From Deltaproteobacteria bacterium (GTDB taxonomy: Bacteria; Desulfobacterota; Deferrimicrobia; Deferrimicrobiales; Deferrimicrobiaceae), in contig JAKALO010000011.1 in the NCBI GenBank assembly GCA_021824125.1, positions 1 through 36,213 on the forward strand: 36,213 nt of DNA, written 5' to 3'. Of the stretch, positions 13,811 through 21,971 are shown piece after piece. Position 1 is the stretch's first letter; each line of letters opens with the position of its first letter. The position numbers were made by a program, and so were the translations under genes. A model generated the notes under the pieces. That model searched no databases and was not told where the DNA came from. It worked only from the letters and a program-made list of their open reading frames with translations.

Positions 13811-14188
13811 GTGGCAGCGATCTTCGCATTCATCCTGAAGCGCCCGTGGATACTCGCCCTGGCGGCGCTTCTCCTGTTATCCGGCGGTCTGTACGTGAAG
13901 CTCAAGTCCGTCGAGGGGAAGCTTGTCCAGGCGCAGAGCCAGGTCGAGCTGCTCTCCCAGAAGATCGAGGAGCAAAACCGCGCCGTGCAGGCGTGGAAGA
14001 GCGCGGCGGGCATCCAGGCCGCCAGGGCAACAGAGGCCGAAGCGAAGGCCGCCCGGGCTCGCGTGGCTTCGGCCGGCCGGGTACAGCGGATCCTGAGCGA
14101 GCCGGTGCCCGCCGCATGTCCCGAAGCGATTCAATGGGCGGCGGAGAAGGGAATCGAGCTGGTGCAGGGATGGGAGGAGACGCCATGA
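13811..14188 (+). CDS. Inner-membrane spanin (Rz-like)
   Basis: A 125-residue protein from GTG 13811 (GGGAGG site). Residues about 13-30 form a single N-terminal anchor (WILALAALLLLSGGLYV). Residues about 32-95 are a periplasmic coiled coil (VEGKLVQAQSQVELLSQKIEEQNRAV...). This is the i-spanin design: anchored in the inner membrane and linked across the periplasm to the o-spanin to fuse the membranes after wall breakdown. The stop overlaps the o-spanin start. Confidence 0.85.
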   Translation: MAAIFAFILKRPWILALAALLLLSGGLYVKLKSVEGKLVQAQSQVELLSQKIEEQNRAVQAWKSAAGIQAARATEAEAKAARARVASAGRVQRILSEPVPAACPEAIQWAAEKGIELVQGWEETP

Positions 14189-14439
14189 AGAGGCTCGCCG
14201 CGATCGCCGCGATCTGCCTGCTCACCTCCGGCTGCGCGCACGCTCCCCCAACGGCGGAAATTCCCCTGGCCGTTCCTTGCCCCGCCCCACCGCAGGTGGT
14301 CCGTCCGCACCTGCCGATCGCCGATCTGCGCGCCGGAGACTCTCCCGACAACGTCGTGAAAGCCTACGCGGCCTCGGTGGAAACCCTCATCGGCTACGCG
14401 AGAGAGCTGGAGACGATTCTTTCCGGTTATCGCCGGTAG
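14185..14439 (+). CDS. Outer-membrane spanin lipoprotein (Rz1-like)
   Basis: An 84-residue lipoprotein. The signal peptide ends in the lipobox LTSGC (Cys17), and the mature N-terminus is proline-rich (APPTAEIPLAVPCPAPPQVVRP), as in Rz1. ATG 14185 overlaps the i-spanin stop. It should be lipid-anchored in the outer membrane and bind the i-spanin. This gene shows the host is diderm. Confidence 0.87.
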   Translation: MKRLAAIAAICLLTSGCAHAPPTAEIPLAVPCPAPPQVVRPHLPIADLRAGDSPDNVVKAYAASVETLIGYARELETILSGYRR

Positions 14440-14472
14440 GCGAGCCGATTCCTTAGCCGCAGGAGGTCCACC

Positions 14473-14715
14473 ATGCCACACGACGAAGATCTGATCCGGA
14501 ACCACAGCTTCATGCTGGGGGAGATCAACGGGTCGTTGAAGGCCCTCCACGCCGGGCAGGAACGGGTCCTGTCGGCCGTCCAATCCGTCGACGGGCGGCT
14601 GCGGACCGTGGAGAGCAAGTCCATCCGGAACGGCCTCTTGGCCGGCGGCGCCATGTCGGTCGCCACCCTCCTGCTGAAGGAATCGGTCAAATCCGCCCTC
14701 GGATTGAAGAGCTGA
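14473..14715 (+). CDS. Small coiled-coil membrane protein (holin/XhlA-like)
   Basis: An 80-residue protein, ATG 14473 after AGGAGG. The N-terminal half is helical (LIRNHSFMLGEINGSLKALHAGQERVLSAVQSVDGRLRTVE), and the C-terminal third holds a short hydrophobic segment (NGLLAGGAMSVATLLL). This helix-plus-anchor layout resembles XhlA-type lysis accessory proteins. It closes the lysis block directly before the small terminase. Confidence 0.6.
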   Translation: MPHDEDLIRNHSFMLGEINGSLKALHAGQERVLSAVQSVDGRLRTVESKSIRNGLLAGGAMSVATLLLKESVKSALGLKS

Positions 14716-14718
14716 AAA

Positions 14719-15219
14719 GTGGCTCACGGCGAAGAAACCCGGCGCTCCCTGCGAAGCGCCTACGTCCATCAGGGGTTCTCCCTCGAGGCCGCCTCGGAGA
14801 AGCTGGGGGTGTCGTTCGGCACCGCCGCGCGGTGGAAGCGGTCCGCCAAGGCCGACGGCGACGATTGGGACAAGGCGCGCGCGGCCGACCGGATGTCGGG
14901 CGAGGGGAAAGAGGCGGTCATCCAGGCGGTGATCGAGGATTACCTCCTGCTTCATCAGGCCACGATCGAGGACATCAAGCACGACAAGGAATCCTCGCCG
15001 ATCAAGCGTGCCGAAGCCCTCTCCCGCCTGGCGGACGCCTTCCACAAGACGATGCACGCCATGGGGGAGGTGTCTCCCGAGCTCTCCCACCTGGCGATCG
15101 CCAACGAGATCCTGCGGCACCTCTCCAAATTCGTCATCGAGAAGTACCCGGAGCACGGACCGGCGTTCGTCCGGATCCTCGAGCCCTTCGGGGCGGAAGT
15201 TGCGCGTATCTATGGGTAA
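14719..15219 (+). CDS. Terminase small subunit (DUF1804, Mu gp27-like)
   Basis: A 166-residue DUF1804 protein. Residues about 8-40 form an HTH typical of small terminases (RRSLRSAYVHQGFSLEAASEKLGVSFGTAARWKR). The rest is helical for oligomerisation. In Mu the equivalent (gp27) works with the large subunit to package DNA by headful from the left end. GTG 14719 is used; the stop overlaps the large terminase. Confidence 0.87.
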   Translation: MAHGEETRRSLRSAYVHQGFSLEAASEKLGVSFGTAARWKRSAKADGDDWDKARAADRMSGEGKEAVIQAVIEDYLLLHQATIEDIKHDKESSPIKRAEALSRLADAFHKTMHAMGEVSPELSHLAIANEILRHLSKFVIEKYPEHGPAFVRILEPFGAEVARIYG

Positions 15220-16828
15220 GGGCTTATCGCTTAAGGATTTCAAGCTGGGGCTCTCCGAGCTCTCCGCGCAGCTGCGCAAGATCATCGAAGCCCAGGTCAT
15301 GGGATTCGATCCGGATCCCGCGAAAGGCGCCGCCCGCCGGGAGAAGGCGCTCTCCTCCTACGAGTTCTTCACGAAGACGTATTTCCCGCATTACATCCAG
15401 TTTGACAACTCCGTGCTCCACGACTTTCTCTACCAGGAGCTTCCGGCCCTTGTGGAAAGCCCGACAGGGCAGCACGAGGCGATCGCCGCTCCCCGCGGAG
15501 AGGCCAAATCCACGCTCGTCTCCCAGATCTTCGTCTTGTGGTGCATCGCGAAACGGATCAAGCACTACCCGCTGATCGCCATGGATTCGTTCGACCAGGC
15601 GGCGATGATGATCGAGGCGATCAAGGCGGAGCTGGAGTTCAACCCGCGCCTCTCCCAGGACTTCCCGGAAGTATGCGGCCCCGGCCGACTCTGGCGGGAA
15701 GGGCTGATCATCACGGCGAACGACGTGAAGGTCCAGGGAGCGGGCTCCGGCAAGAAGTTGCGCGGGCTTCGGCACGGCCCGTACCGGCCCGACCTGGTCA
15801 TCGCCGACGACCTGGAGAACGACGAGAACGTCGTCTCCCCGCAGCAGCGCGACAAACTCGAGCGGTGGTTCGGAAAGACCGTCCTGAACCTCGGTCCCCC
15901 CGACGGCTCGATGGACGTGCTCGTCATCGGGACCGTCCTCCACTACGACTCCGTGCTGTCCCGGCTCCTGAAGAACCCCCTGTGGAAAACGAGGGTTTTC
16001 AAATCGGTCATCGAATGGCCCGACCGGATGGACCTGTGGGAGAAGTGGGAGGAGCTGCTCTTAAACGACGGCGACGGCGCCGCGGATGCCTACTACCGGC
16101 AGCGCAAAAAGGAGATGGACCGCGGCGCCGTGGTCTCCTGGCCGTCCGCGCGGCCTTTCCGGATGCTTATGGAGAAGCGCGCCCGGGACGGCCACGCATC
16201 GTTCGACTCCGAGCAGCAGAACGATCCGATCTCCTCCGAGGACGCGCTCTTCTCCAAGATCACCTTCTGGGTGTCACGCCTCCCCTCCTGGATCTTCTAC
16301 GGCGCGTGCGATCCGTCCCTGGGCAAGGCCGGCCAGAGCCGGGACCCCTCGGCGATCCTGGTGGGCGGGTTCGACCGGAAGACGGGGATCCTGGACGTCG
16401 TCGAGGCGGCGATCGCCAAGCGGCTGCCGGACAAGATCATCGAGGACATCATCGCCTACCAGAAGGAATACAAGTGCCTGGTCTGGGGGATCGAGTCGGT
16501 CCAGTTCCAGGAGTTCTTCCGGACGGAGCTCGTCAAGCGCTCCGCGCAGCGGGGCGTGCCCGTACCCGCCCGGGGCCTGATTCCGCACGCCGACAAGGTC
16601 CTACGCATCGAGAGCCTGCAGCCGCACGTGGCCAACGGGCTCATCCGGCTGCACCCGTCGCAGAAGGTGCTCAACGAACAACTGCGTCACTTCCCTAAAG
16701 CCGATCACGACGACGGACCGGACGCATTGCAGATGCTGTGGATGCTGGCGGTGTCCGGCCACGCAACGTACGCCTACAACCCGGTCGGGACGACCAAAGG
16801 GATCGGAAAGATCAAGGGGGCCTACTGA
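15212..16828 (+). CDS. Terminase large subunit (Mu gp28-like)
   Basis: A 538-residue packaging motor and nuclease. The Walker A-like loop is APRGEAKST (Lys99), Walker B is LVIADDLEND (Asp199/Asp200), followed by a coupling motif VIGTVLHYDS. The RNase H-fold nuclease has acidic residues at GACDPSLGK (Asp367) and HDDGPDALQ (Asp500, Asp501, Asp504). ATG 15212 overlaps the small subunit stop. The length is close to Mu gp28 (551). It looks complete. Confidence 0.93.
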   Translation: MGKGLSLKDFKLGLSELSAQLRKIIEAQVMGFDPDPAKGAARREKALSSYEFFTKTYFPHYIQFDNSVLHDFLYQELPALVESPTGQHEAIAAPRGEAKSTLVSQIFVLWCIAKRIKHYPLIAMDSFDQAAMMIEAIKAELEFNPRLSQDFPEVCGPGRLWREGLIITANDVKVQGAGSGKKLRGLRHGPYRPDLVIADDLENDENVVSPQQRDKLERWFGKTVLNLGPPDGSMDVLVIGTVLHYDSVLSRLLKNPLWKTRVFKSVIEWPDRMDLWEKWEELLLNDGDGAADAYYRQRKKEMDRGAVVSWPSARPFRMLMEKRARDGHASFDSEQQNDPISSEDALFSKITFWVSRLPSWIFYGACDPSLGKAGQSRDPSAILVGGFDRKTGILDVVEAAIAKRLPDKIIEDIIAYQKEYKCLVWGIESVQFQEFFRTELVKRSAQRGVPVPARGLIPHADKVLRIESLQPHVANGLIRLHPSQKVLNEQLRHFPKADHDDGPDALQMLWMLAVSGHATYAYNPVGTTKGIGKIKGAY

Positions 16829-18450
16829 TGGCGAAACTCCTGGATTACCGCGGCAACCCCGTGGACCTTGGAGCGCTGCGAGCCGAGATCGCCGCTCCCT
16901 CGTTGGCGGGGATCCGGCAGGTCATCTCCAACCACCCCGCCCAAGGCCTGACGCCCGCGCGCCTGGCGGGTCTATTGCGGCAGGCCGAGAACGGCTATCC
17001 GATCTCCTACCTCGAGCTGGCCGAGGAGATGGAGGAGAAGGACCTCCACTACCGCTCCGTGCTCGGCACCCGCAAACTGGCCGTCTCGGGCCTCCCGGCG
17101 GTCGTCGAAGCGGCGTCCGACGCGGCGGAAGACGTCGCGGCGGCCGACCTGGTACGGGAGGCGCTTCTCCAGGAGGGGTTCGAGGACGTGTTGATGGACG
17201 TCCTGGACGCCATCGGCAAGGGGTTCTCCGTCTGCGAAATCCTCTGGGACGCCTCCGAGTCGGAGTGGCGGCCACGGGAGATCGTCTGGCGGGATCCCCG
17301 CTGGTTCGTGCTCTCCCAGGTAGACGGCCGCACGGTGCTGCTGCTGGATGAGAAGGACTTGAACGGCCTCGTCCTGGCTCCCTACAAGTTCATCGTCCAT
17401 ACACCCAAGGTCAAATCCGGCCTTCCGCTGCGCGGCGGGATCGCCCGGGCCGCGGCCTGGGCGTACCTCTTCAAAAACTACGGTCTCAAGGACTGGGTGG
17501 CGTTCGCGGAGGTCTACGGCCAGCCGGTGCGGGTGGGAAAATACGGCCCCGGCGCTCTGCCGGAGGACGTCAACGTGCTGAAGGAAGCGGTGGCATCCAT
17601 CGGGTCCGACGCCGGCGCGGTGATTCCCGATTCGATGTTGATCGAGTTCGTCGACCACGTCGGCAAGGCCGCCTCCGCCCAGGTGTACGAGCGGTTGCTC
17701 GACTACCTCGACAAGCAGGTAAGCAAAGCCGTCCTCGGGCATTCCGGATCCGCCGACTCCACACCGGGCAAGCTCGGCGGCGAGGACGAAGCCAAAGACG
17801 TCCGCAAGGACCTGTTGATCGCGGATGCGAAGCAGTTGTGCGCCACGCTCAACCGCCAACTCGTCCGTCCCGTGGTGGATCTGAACATGGGTCCGCGCGC
17901 GGCCTATCCGAAGATCCGCCTGCAGATGGAGGAGTCCGAAGATCTGACCGCCCTGGCCGGCAACCTGAACACGCTCGTCCCGATGGGCGTCAAGGTCTCC
18001 GCCTCTTGGGCGCGCGACAAGTTCGGGATCCCCGATCCGGACCCGAAGGAGGAGCTCCTGGCGGCTCCTGCCAATCCGTTCTCTCCTCCTGCGGGACCTT
18101 GGCCTCCGAATGATCCTTCCGCCGCCGCGGCCGCCGCCGCGGCCACCGCGCGTCGGACGGACCGGACGGAATGTCCGCATTGCCGGGCGGCCAACGCGGC
18201 CGGCACGGCGGCGCCGGACGTCGCTGACGCATACGCCGAACAGGGCGGGACGCGCGTCCTGCCGTTGATGGACGCGCTGATCGCGCCGATCCGCGACCTC
18301 ATTGAGCGCGCGACGACCCTCGAAGAGGTCCGGGACGGCCTGCTCTCCCTGTACCGGGACATGGATCCCGTCAAACTCGGCGAACTGATGGCGCTGGCGC
18401 TGTCCGCCGCGGATCTCTCCGGGCGGTTCGAGGTCGGCAATGGCCGGTGA
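16828..18450 (+). CDS. Portal protein (DUF935, Mu gp29-like)
   Basis: A 540-residue DUF935 portal forming the ring at the DNA-entry vertex. Typical segments are EEKDLHYRSVLGTRKLAV, GFSVCEILWD, KDWVAFAEVYGQPVRVGKY and the later DYLDKQVSKAVLG. Residues about 430-450 hold a run of eight alanines followed by a CPHC motif, an odd linker between the portal body and the C-terminal helix bundle. ATG 16828 overlaps the terminase stop (TGATG). It is followed by F with an 11-base overlap. Confidence 0.92.
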   Translation: MAKLLDYRGNPVDLGALRAEIAAPSLAGIRQVISNHPAQGLTPARLAGLLRQAENGYPISYLELAEEMEEKDLHYRSVLGTRKLAVSGLPAVVEAASDAAEDVAAADLVREALLQEGFEDVLMDVLDAIGKGFSVCEILWDASESEWRPREIVWRDPRWFVLSQVDGRTVLLLDEKDLNGLVLAPYKFIVHTPKVKSGLPLRGGIARAAAWAYLFKNYGLKDWVAFAEVYGQPVRVGKYGPGALPEDVNVLKEAVASIGSDAGAVIPDSMLIEFVDHVGKAASAQVYERLLDYLDKQVSKAVLGHSGSADSTPGKLGGEDEAKDVRKDLLIADAKQLCATLNRQLVRPVVDLNMGPRAAYPKIRLQMEESEDLTALAGNLNTLVPMGVKVSASWARDKFGIPDPDPKEELLAAPANPFSPPAGPWPPNDPSAAAAAAAATARRTDRTECPHCRAANAAGTAAPDVADAYAEQGGTRVLPLMDALIAPIRDLIERATTLEEVRDGLLSLYRDMDPVKLGELMALALSAADLSGRFEVGNGR

Positions 18451-19657
18451 AATCCGATACTCCTCCCTGCCCTTTCAGGAGGCGATCGATTTCTTCCGGG
18501 AGGAGGTGAACCTGCCCACGCAGCATTGGGACGACCTGTGGCAGGGGATGCACGCGCGCGGCTTCATGGTGGCCGGCGCGGCGAAGACCGAGATTCTGGC
18601 GGATTTCCGCAGCGCCGTCGACAAGGCGATCTCCCAGGGGACGACGCTCGACGAGTTCCGTAAAAGTTTCGATTCGATCGTCGCCAACAACGGCTGGAGC
18701 TACAAGGGCGGGCGGAACTGGAGGAGCGAGTTGATCTTCTCCACGAACATCCGCACGGCGTACGCCGCCGGCCGGTACAAGCAGATGACCGATCCGGACG
18801 TCGCCTCCTACCGGCCTAACTGGCAATACCGGCACGGCGACAGCGTCGTACCGCGGCCGCTGCACCTGTCCTGGGACGGACTGGTCCTTCCCGCGGACGA
18901 CGCCTGGTGGAAGGAGCACTACCCGCCGAACGGCTGGGGATGCAAGTGCCGGGCGTTCGCGCTCTCCGATCGGGACATGAAGAAAGCCGGCAAGGACGGC
19001 CCCGATACGGCGCCGGATAACGGGACGTACGAGTGGGCGGATCGAAACGGCGAGGTGCACGACGTCCCCAACGGGATCGATCCGGGCTGGGATTACAACG
19101 TCGGCGAGGCGGCCTGGGGGCGGCAGCTCTCCGCGCAGTCGATGGCCGACTGGGGGAAGGAAGGCGCCGCGGCCTGGGAATCTCTTACGCAGGGGAACTG
19201 GCAAAGCGCCGGACGGCCGGAGGAGATTCCGTTCGACGATCCGCAGGCGGAAGCGGTGCCGCCGTTATCCACCGGGAAACAGGCGGAGCAGGCGTTGCGG
19301 AAGATCCTCGGCGGCGAGGAGAAGGTCTTCTCGTTCAGTGAAGGAGATTTCCGGTACGACACGCTGGTCAACGCGGTCTCGCTGTCCGGCCACATCCCGC
19401 TGGACCGGTCGTCGTTTTTGCCCTTCCTCGCGGAGACGCTCACCGATCCGTTCGAGGTATGGCAATCCTTCGAACGCCACAAGGGGACCGGGAAGGTCGT
19501 GCTGCGGCAGCGGATCGTCAAGGGAGTCGCCCTGGGCGATGGGACGGGAACGCTGTCCGTGGCCAACGCCAGCAAGGGGCTCCTCGAAGGATGGTCCGTC
19601 GTTTCGGTCGGGAACATCAACGATCAACGGCGTGGGCAACTGGTCTGGAAGAGGTAA
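18440..19657 (+). CDS. Mu F-like head protein with C-terminal nuclease-toxin domain
   Basis: A 405-residue protein. Residues about 60-175 form the Mu F/SPP1 gp7 minicapsid domain, with FSTNIRTAYAAGRY (about 100-113) and the YPPNGWGCKCRA signature (about 161-172). It is a minor head protein injected or built in at the portal vertex. The C-terminal region, about residues 280-405 (WQSFERHKGTGKVVLRQRIVKGV...GTLSVANASKGLLEGWSVV), looks like the PBECR group (phage Barnase-EndoU-ColicinE5/D-RelE-like nucleases), known as a fusion to phage F proteins. It may act on host RNA after entry; activity is inferred. Confidence 0.88.
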   Translation: MAGEIRYSSLPFQEAIDFFREEVNLPTQHWDDLWQGMHARGFMVAGAAKTEILADFRSAVDKAISQGTTLDEFRKSFDSIVANNGWSYKGGRNWRSELIFSTNIRTAYAAGRYKQMTDPDVASYRPNWQYRHGDSVVPRPLHLSWDGLVLPADDAWWKEHYPPNGWGCKCRAFALSDRDMKKAGKDGPDTAPDNGTYEWADRNGEVHDVPNGIDPGWDYNVGEAAWGRQLSAQSMADWGKEGAAAWESLTQGNWQSAGRPEEIPFDDPQAEAVPPLSTGKQAEQALRKILGGEEKVFSFSEGDFRYDTLVNAVSLSGHIPLDRSSFLPFLAETLTDPFEVWQSFERHKGTGKVVLRQRIVKGVALGDGTGTLSVANASKGLLEGWSVVSVGNINDQRRGQLVWKR

Positions 19658-19666
19658 GGAGATCCG

Positions 19667-20182
19667 ATGCCGATCGAGATCGTCGTAGAGGATAGCGGGA
19701 TCCGGGAGGCGCTCTCGCGCCTGGCGGCGAAGGTGCGCAACCTTGCCCCCGCGATGAAGAACATCGGGGAATACCTGCAGCGCTCCACCTGGGAGCGGTT
19801 CGACGCGCAGAAGGATCCGTCCGGCAAGCCGTGGGCGAAACTGAAAGCCTCCACGCTGGCGAGGAAGAAGACCTCGAAGATCCTGATCGAGAGTTCGCGC
19901 TTGCGGGATTCCATCGTCTACCACGCGGACAACGACCAGGTCGAGGTCGGCACCAACGTCGTCTACGCCGCGATCCACCAGTTCGGGGGGAAGACCGCTC
20001 CCCGAACGATCCGTCCCACCCGCAAAAAAGCGCTCTTCTGGCCGGGGGCGTCTCATCCGGTCGGCGCGGTCAACCACCCCGGCTCGCAGATCCCCGCCCG
20101 ACCCTTCCTCGGAGTCTCCGACGAGGACAAGGCGGAGATCCTCGATATCATCCGCGACCATGTCTTTTTGGGGGAGAAATGA
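19667..20182 (+). CDS. gpG-like virion morphogenesis protein
   Basis: A 171-residue protein of the phage virion morphogenesis/tail completion family (Mu gpG, gp31). The family pattern STWERFDAQKDPSGKPWAKL, then SSRLRDSIVYHADNDQVEVGTNVVYAAIHQFGG, then IPARPFLGVS is clear. It is thought to act at the head-tail joint. ATG 19667 follows AAGGAG. After it comes a 265-base gap holding the second putative late promoter. Confidence 0.88.
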   Translation: MPIEIVVEDSGIREALSRLAAKVRNLAPAMKNIGEYLQRSTWERFDAQKDPSGKPWAKLKASTLARKKTSKILIESSRLRDSIVYHADNDQVEVGTNVVYAAIHQFGGKTAPRTIRPTRKKALFWPGASHPVGAVNHPGSQIPARPFLGVSDEDKAEILDIIRDHVFLGEK

Positions 20183-20211
20183 AAAAAACGCCGTATTTGC
20201 CCCTAGGATCG

Positions 20212-20258
20212 ACGATCTCCCTTTTTCCGCACTACCCCACGGCTCGCGGGGAGATCGT
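20212..20258 (+). terminator. Inverted repeat after the gpG gene
   Basis: ACGATCTCCC (20212-20221) and GGGAGATCGT (20249-20258) form a perfect 10-bp stem around 27 bases, followed by TAAAATTTAAA. A second inverted repeat TGTCCGG/CCGGACA lies at 20295-20301/20327-20333. The loop is long and the T-content low, so termination is possible but not certain. The gap 20183-20392 contains no supported gene. Confidence 0.4.
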
Positions 20259-20392
20259 AAAATTTAAACAGTGTCTAAACGGGTCAAATGGGCATGTCCG
20301 GTTAGCGGAGCCCCCCTCATTTTCCGCCGGACAGGGTCCACTCCCATCGTCCGAGGCCGGTTTGCAAGGGATAACTCCCGCTAAATCAATGA

Positions 20393-20441
20393 GTTTTCCT
20401 CAAATCTTTGGGGAGATTCCCTCTTTTGCGAAAGGTAGGGT
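20393..20441 (+). promoter_or_regulatory. Putative late promoter before the head protease (PI-like)
   Basis: TTTCC-T-CAAATCTTTGGGG (13-mer at 20401-20413) repeats the element at 12619, with ATT-N2-CTC conserved after it. TAGGGTG at 20436-20442 starts 35 bases after the 13-mer begins, the same offset as TACGGTG at 12654. Mu has its late promoter PI in the same position, just before gene I. If TAGGGT is the -10, transcription starts on or near the I start codon (20448), which would make the mRNA nearly leaderless; this weakens the exact -10 call but not the shared element. Confidence 0.6.
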
Positions 20442-20447
20442 GCAATC

Positions 20448-21515
20448 ATGCCGACCGTAACCTTTCAAGCCTCCTGCGCACAGGCCCTCCCCGAGGGGCT
20501 CTCCGAATGGATCCAGCTCCTGCCGGCGGGAGAGATCGTCACCCGGGACGGACGCGGACCCTACAAGAACACGAACCCCCAGGGAATCGTCGAGGAATTT
20601 CTCGCCTACGGAATGCCCGTCGCCATCGACTACGAGCACCAGAGCCTGGACGCGGAAGAAAAAACCGCGCCGACGCCGGCGGCCGGATGGATCACCGAGC
20701 TGGAGATCCGGGGCGGCGAGATCTGGGCGCGGGTGGAGTGGAACGAACGCGCCGCGGAGATGATCGCCGCGAAGGAGTACCGGTACATCAGCCCCGTGTT
20801 CCAGTACGACCCCAAAACCGGCGTCGTCGGCCGGATCGTCAGCGCGGGGCTCACTAACCGACCGAACCTGTATCTACAGGCGGTAGCCCGACAAGGAGGG
20901 AACATGAACGAACTGATCGAACGTCTCTGCATGATGCTCAACCTGCCCGTGACGAGCACGACGGAGGAGATCGTCACGCATCTGCAGCGCCTGATCGACC
21001 TGGTCCAGGGGAACGCCTCCGCCGCCCAGGAGATCGCGACGGCGCTGTCGCTGCCCGACGGCACCGAGCTCCCCGCGATCGCGACGGCCGTCGCCTCGCG
21101 CCTTAGCCAGGAGCCGGATCCGGCCAGGTTCGTGCCGCGCGCCGAGCACGACCGCGTGGCGAACACCCTGCAGCAGCTCCAGGAGCAGGGCAAGAAGGAC
21201 GAGGCGGCGCGCAAAGTGGCCAATGCGATCGCCGCCCGCAAGGTCTCCCCGGCGATGAAAAGCTGGGCGACCGATTACGCGACGAGGGATCCGGAAGGAT
21301 TCGCCGCCTTCGTGGCGGCGGCGCCGGCGATCGTCGCGGAAGGCTCCGTCGCGCCCGCCGGAGCGCCGAAGGGATCGGTGCTGGATGCGGATGCGGCGGC
21401 GCAGAAGCAGACTCTGATCGACCAGTACAAGGCGGCCCATGCGGGTGTATCCGACAAGGACGCCCTCCTGGCGGTCGCAGCGGCCAACACCGAACTCTTC
21501 AGGGAAAGGAGATAG
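20448..21515 (+). CDS. I: Mu I-like prohead protease
   Basis: A 355-residue protein of the Mu gpI family. The protease half (about 1-150) shows VAIDYEHQSL (about 58-67), GWITELEIRGGEIWARVEWN and YRYISPVF (111-118). The C-terminal half is the scaffold. In Mu, I cleaves the scaffold during prohead maturation. Only a weak GGTAGGG ribosome site precedes ATG 20448. A strong internal start at 20904 would give a separate scaffold. Confidence 0.88.
   Translation: MPTVTFQASCAQALPEGLSEWIQLLPAGEIVTRDGRGPYKNTNPQGIVEEFLAYGMPVAIDYEHQSLDAEEKTAPTPAAGWITELEIRGGEIWARVEWNERAAEMIAAKEYRYISPVFQYDPKTGVVGRIVSAGLTNRPNLYLQAVARQGGNMNELIERLCMMLNLPVTSTTEEIVTHLQRLIDLVQGNASAAQEIATALSLPDGTELPAIATAVASRLSQEPDPARFVPRAEHDRVANTLQQLQEQGKKDEAARKVANAIAARKVSPAMKSWATDYATRDPEGFAAFVAAAPAIVAEGSVAPAGAPKGSVLDADAAAQKQTLIDQYKAAHAGVSDKDALLAVAAANTELFRERR
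20904..21515 (+). CDS. Z: Nested scaffold protein (Mu Z-like)
   Basis: ATG 20904 lies in frame at residue 153 of I, preceded by AAGGAGGGAAC, a much better ribosome site than that of I itself. The 203-residue product (MNELIERLCMMLNLPV...) is helical with a long charged middle (AEHDRVANTLQQLQEQGKKDEAARKVANAIAARK), typical of scaffolds. Mu uses the same design, with Z translated from inside I. Stronger initiation here would give the excess of scaffold over protease that assembly needs. Confidence 0.8.
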   Translation: MNELIERLCMMLNLPVTSTTEEIVTHLQRLIDLVQGNASAAQEIATALSLPDGTELPAIATAVASRLSQEPDPARFVPRAEHDRVANTLQQLQEQGKKDEAARKVANAIAARKVSPAMKSWATDYATRDPEGFAAFVAAAPAIVAEGSVAPAGAPKGSVLDADAAAQKQTLIDQYKAAHAGVSDKDALLAVAAANTELFRERR

Positions 21516-21521
21516 AACGCC

Positions 21522-21908
21522 ATGATGGGACCCACGACCGGATGTCTGGAGAAATCCGTAAAGTGCACGGCGGCGATCGCCACGGCCTTCCTGATCGCCA
21601 AGTTCGGCGCCGACGACGACACGCTGTCGCAGGCCACCGCGGCCGCGGAGCCGCTGATCGGCATCTTCCAACACACTACCTCCGCCGCGGGCGAAGAGGT
21701 CCGCGTCGCGCTCGACGGGATCAGTAAGGTGAAGCTCGGCGGGGGCGTGACGCGGGGCGATCGCTTGACCTCGGACGCCGCCGGCAAGGCCGTGGCGATC
21801 GGCGCGGTGGCGGGCACCAACTACAACTCGATCGGCACGGCCCTGGCCTCGGGCGTGGCGGACGACATCATCCCCGTCCACCTCTGCCCCAGCCGGCCGC
21901 AGGGATAA
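21522..21908 (+). CDS. Capsid decoration protein (DUF2190-like)
   Basis: A 128-residue protein with the pattern of DUF2190 head cement/decoration proteins: AAAEPLIGIFQHTTSAAGEEVRVALDGISKVKLGGGVTRGDRLTSDAAGKAV. ATG 21522 (MMGP) follows AAAGGAGATAGAACGCC. It lies between the protease/scaffold and the capsid, where such stabilising proteins are common in siphoviruses. Confidence 0.8.
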   Translation: MMGPTTGCLEKSVKCTAAIATAFLIAKFGADDDTLSQATAAAEPLIGIFQHTTSAAGEEVRVALDGISKVKLGGGVTRGDRLTSDAAGKAVAIGAVAGTNYNSIGTALASGVADDIIPVHLCPSRPQG

Positions 21909-21971
21909 ACCAACCTCTCTGATCGCGTCCCGCGCGGGCGCATGGACTGAAACGAAAGGAGATCACAAGCG

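Noticed and set aside
20161-20180. TCTTTTTGGGGGAG resembling the late element
   Set aside because: Within the end of the gpG-like gene, with mismatches at the centre of the element; likely chance.
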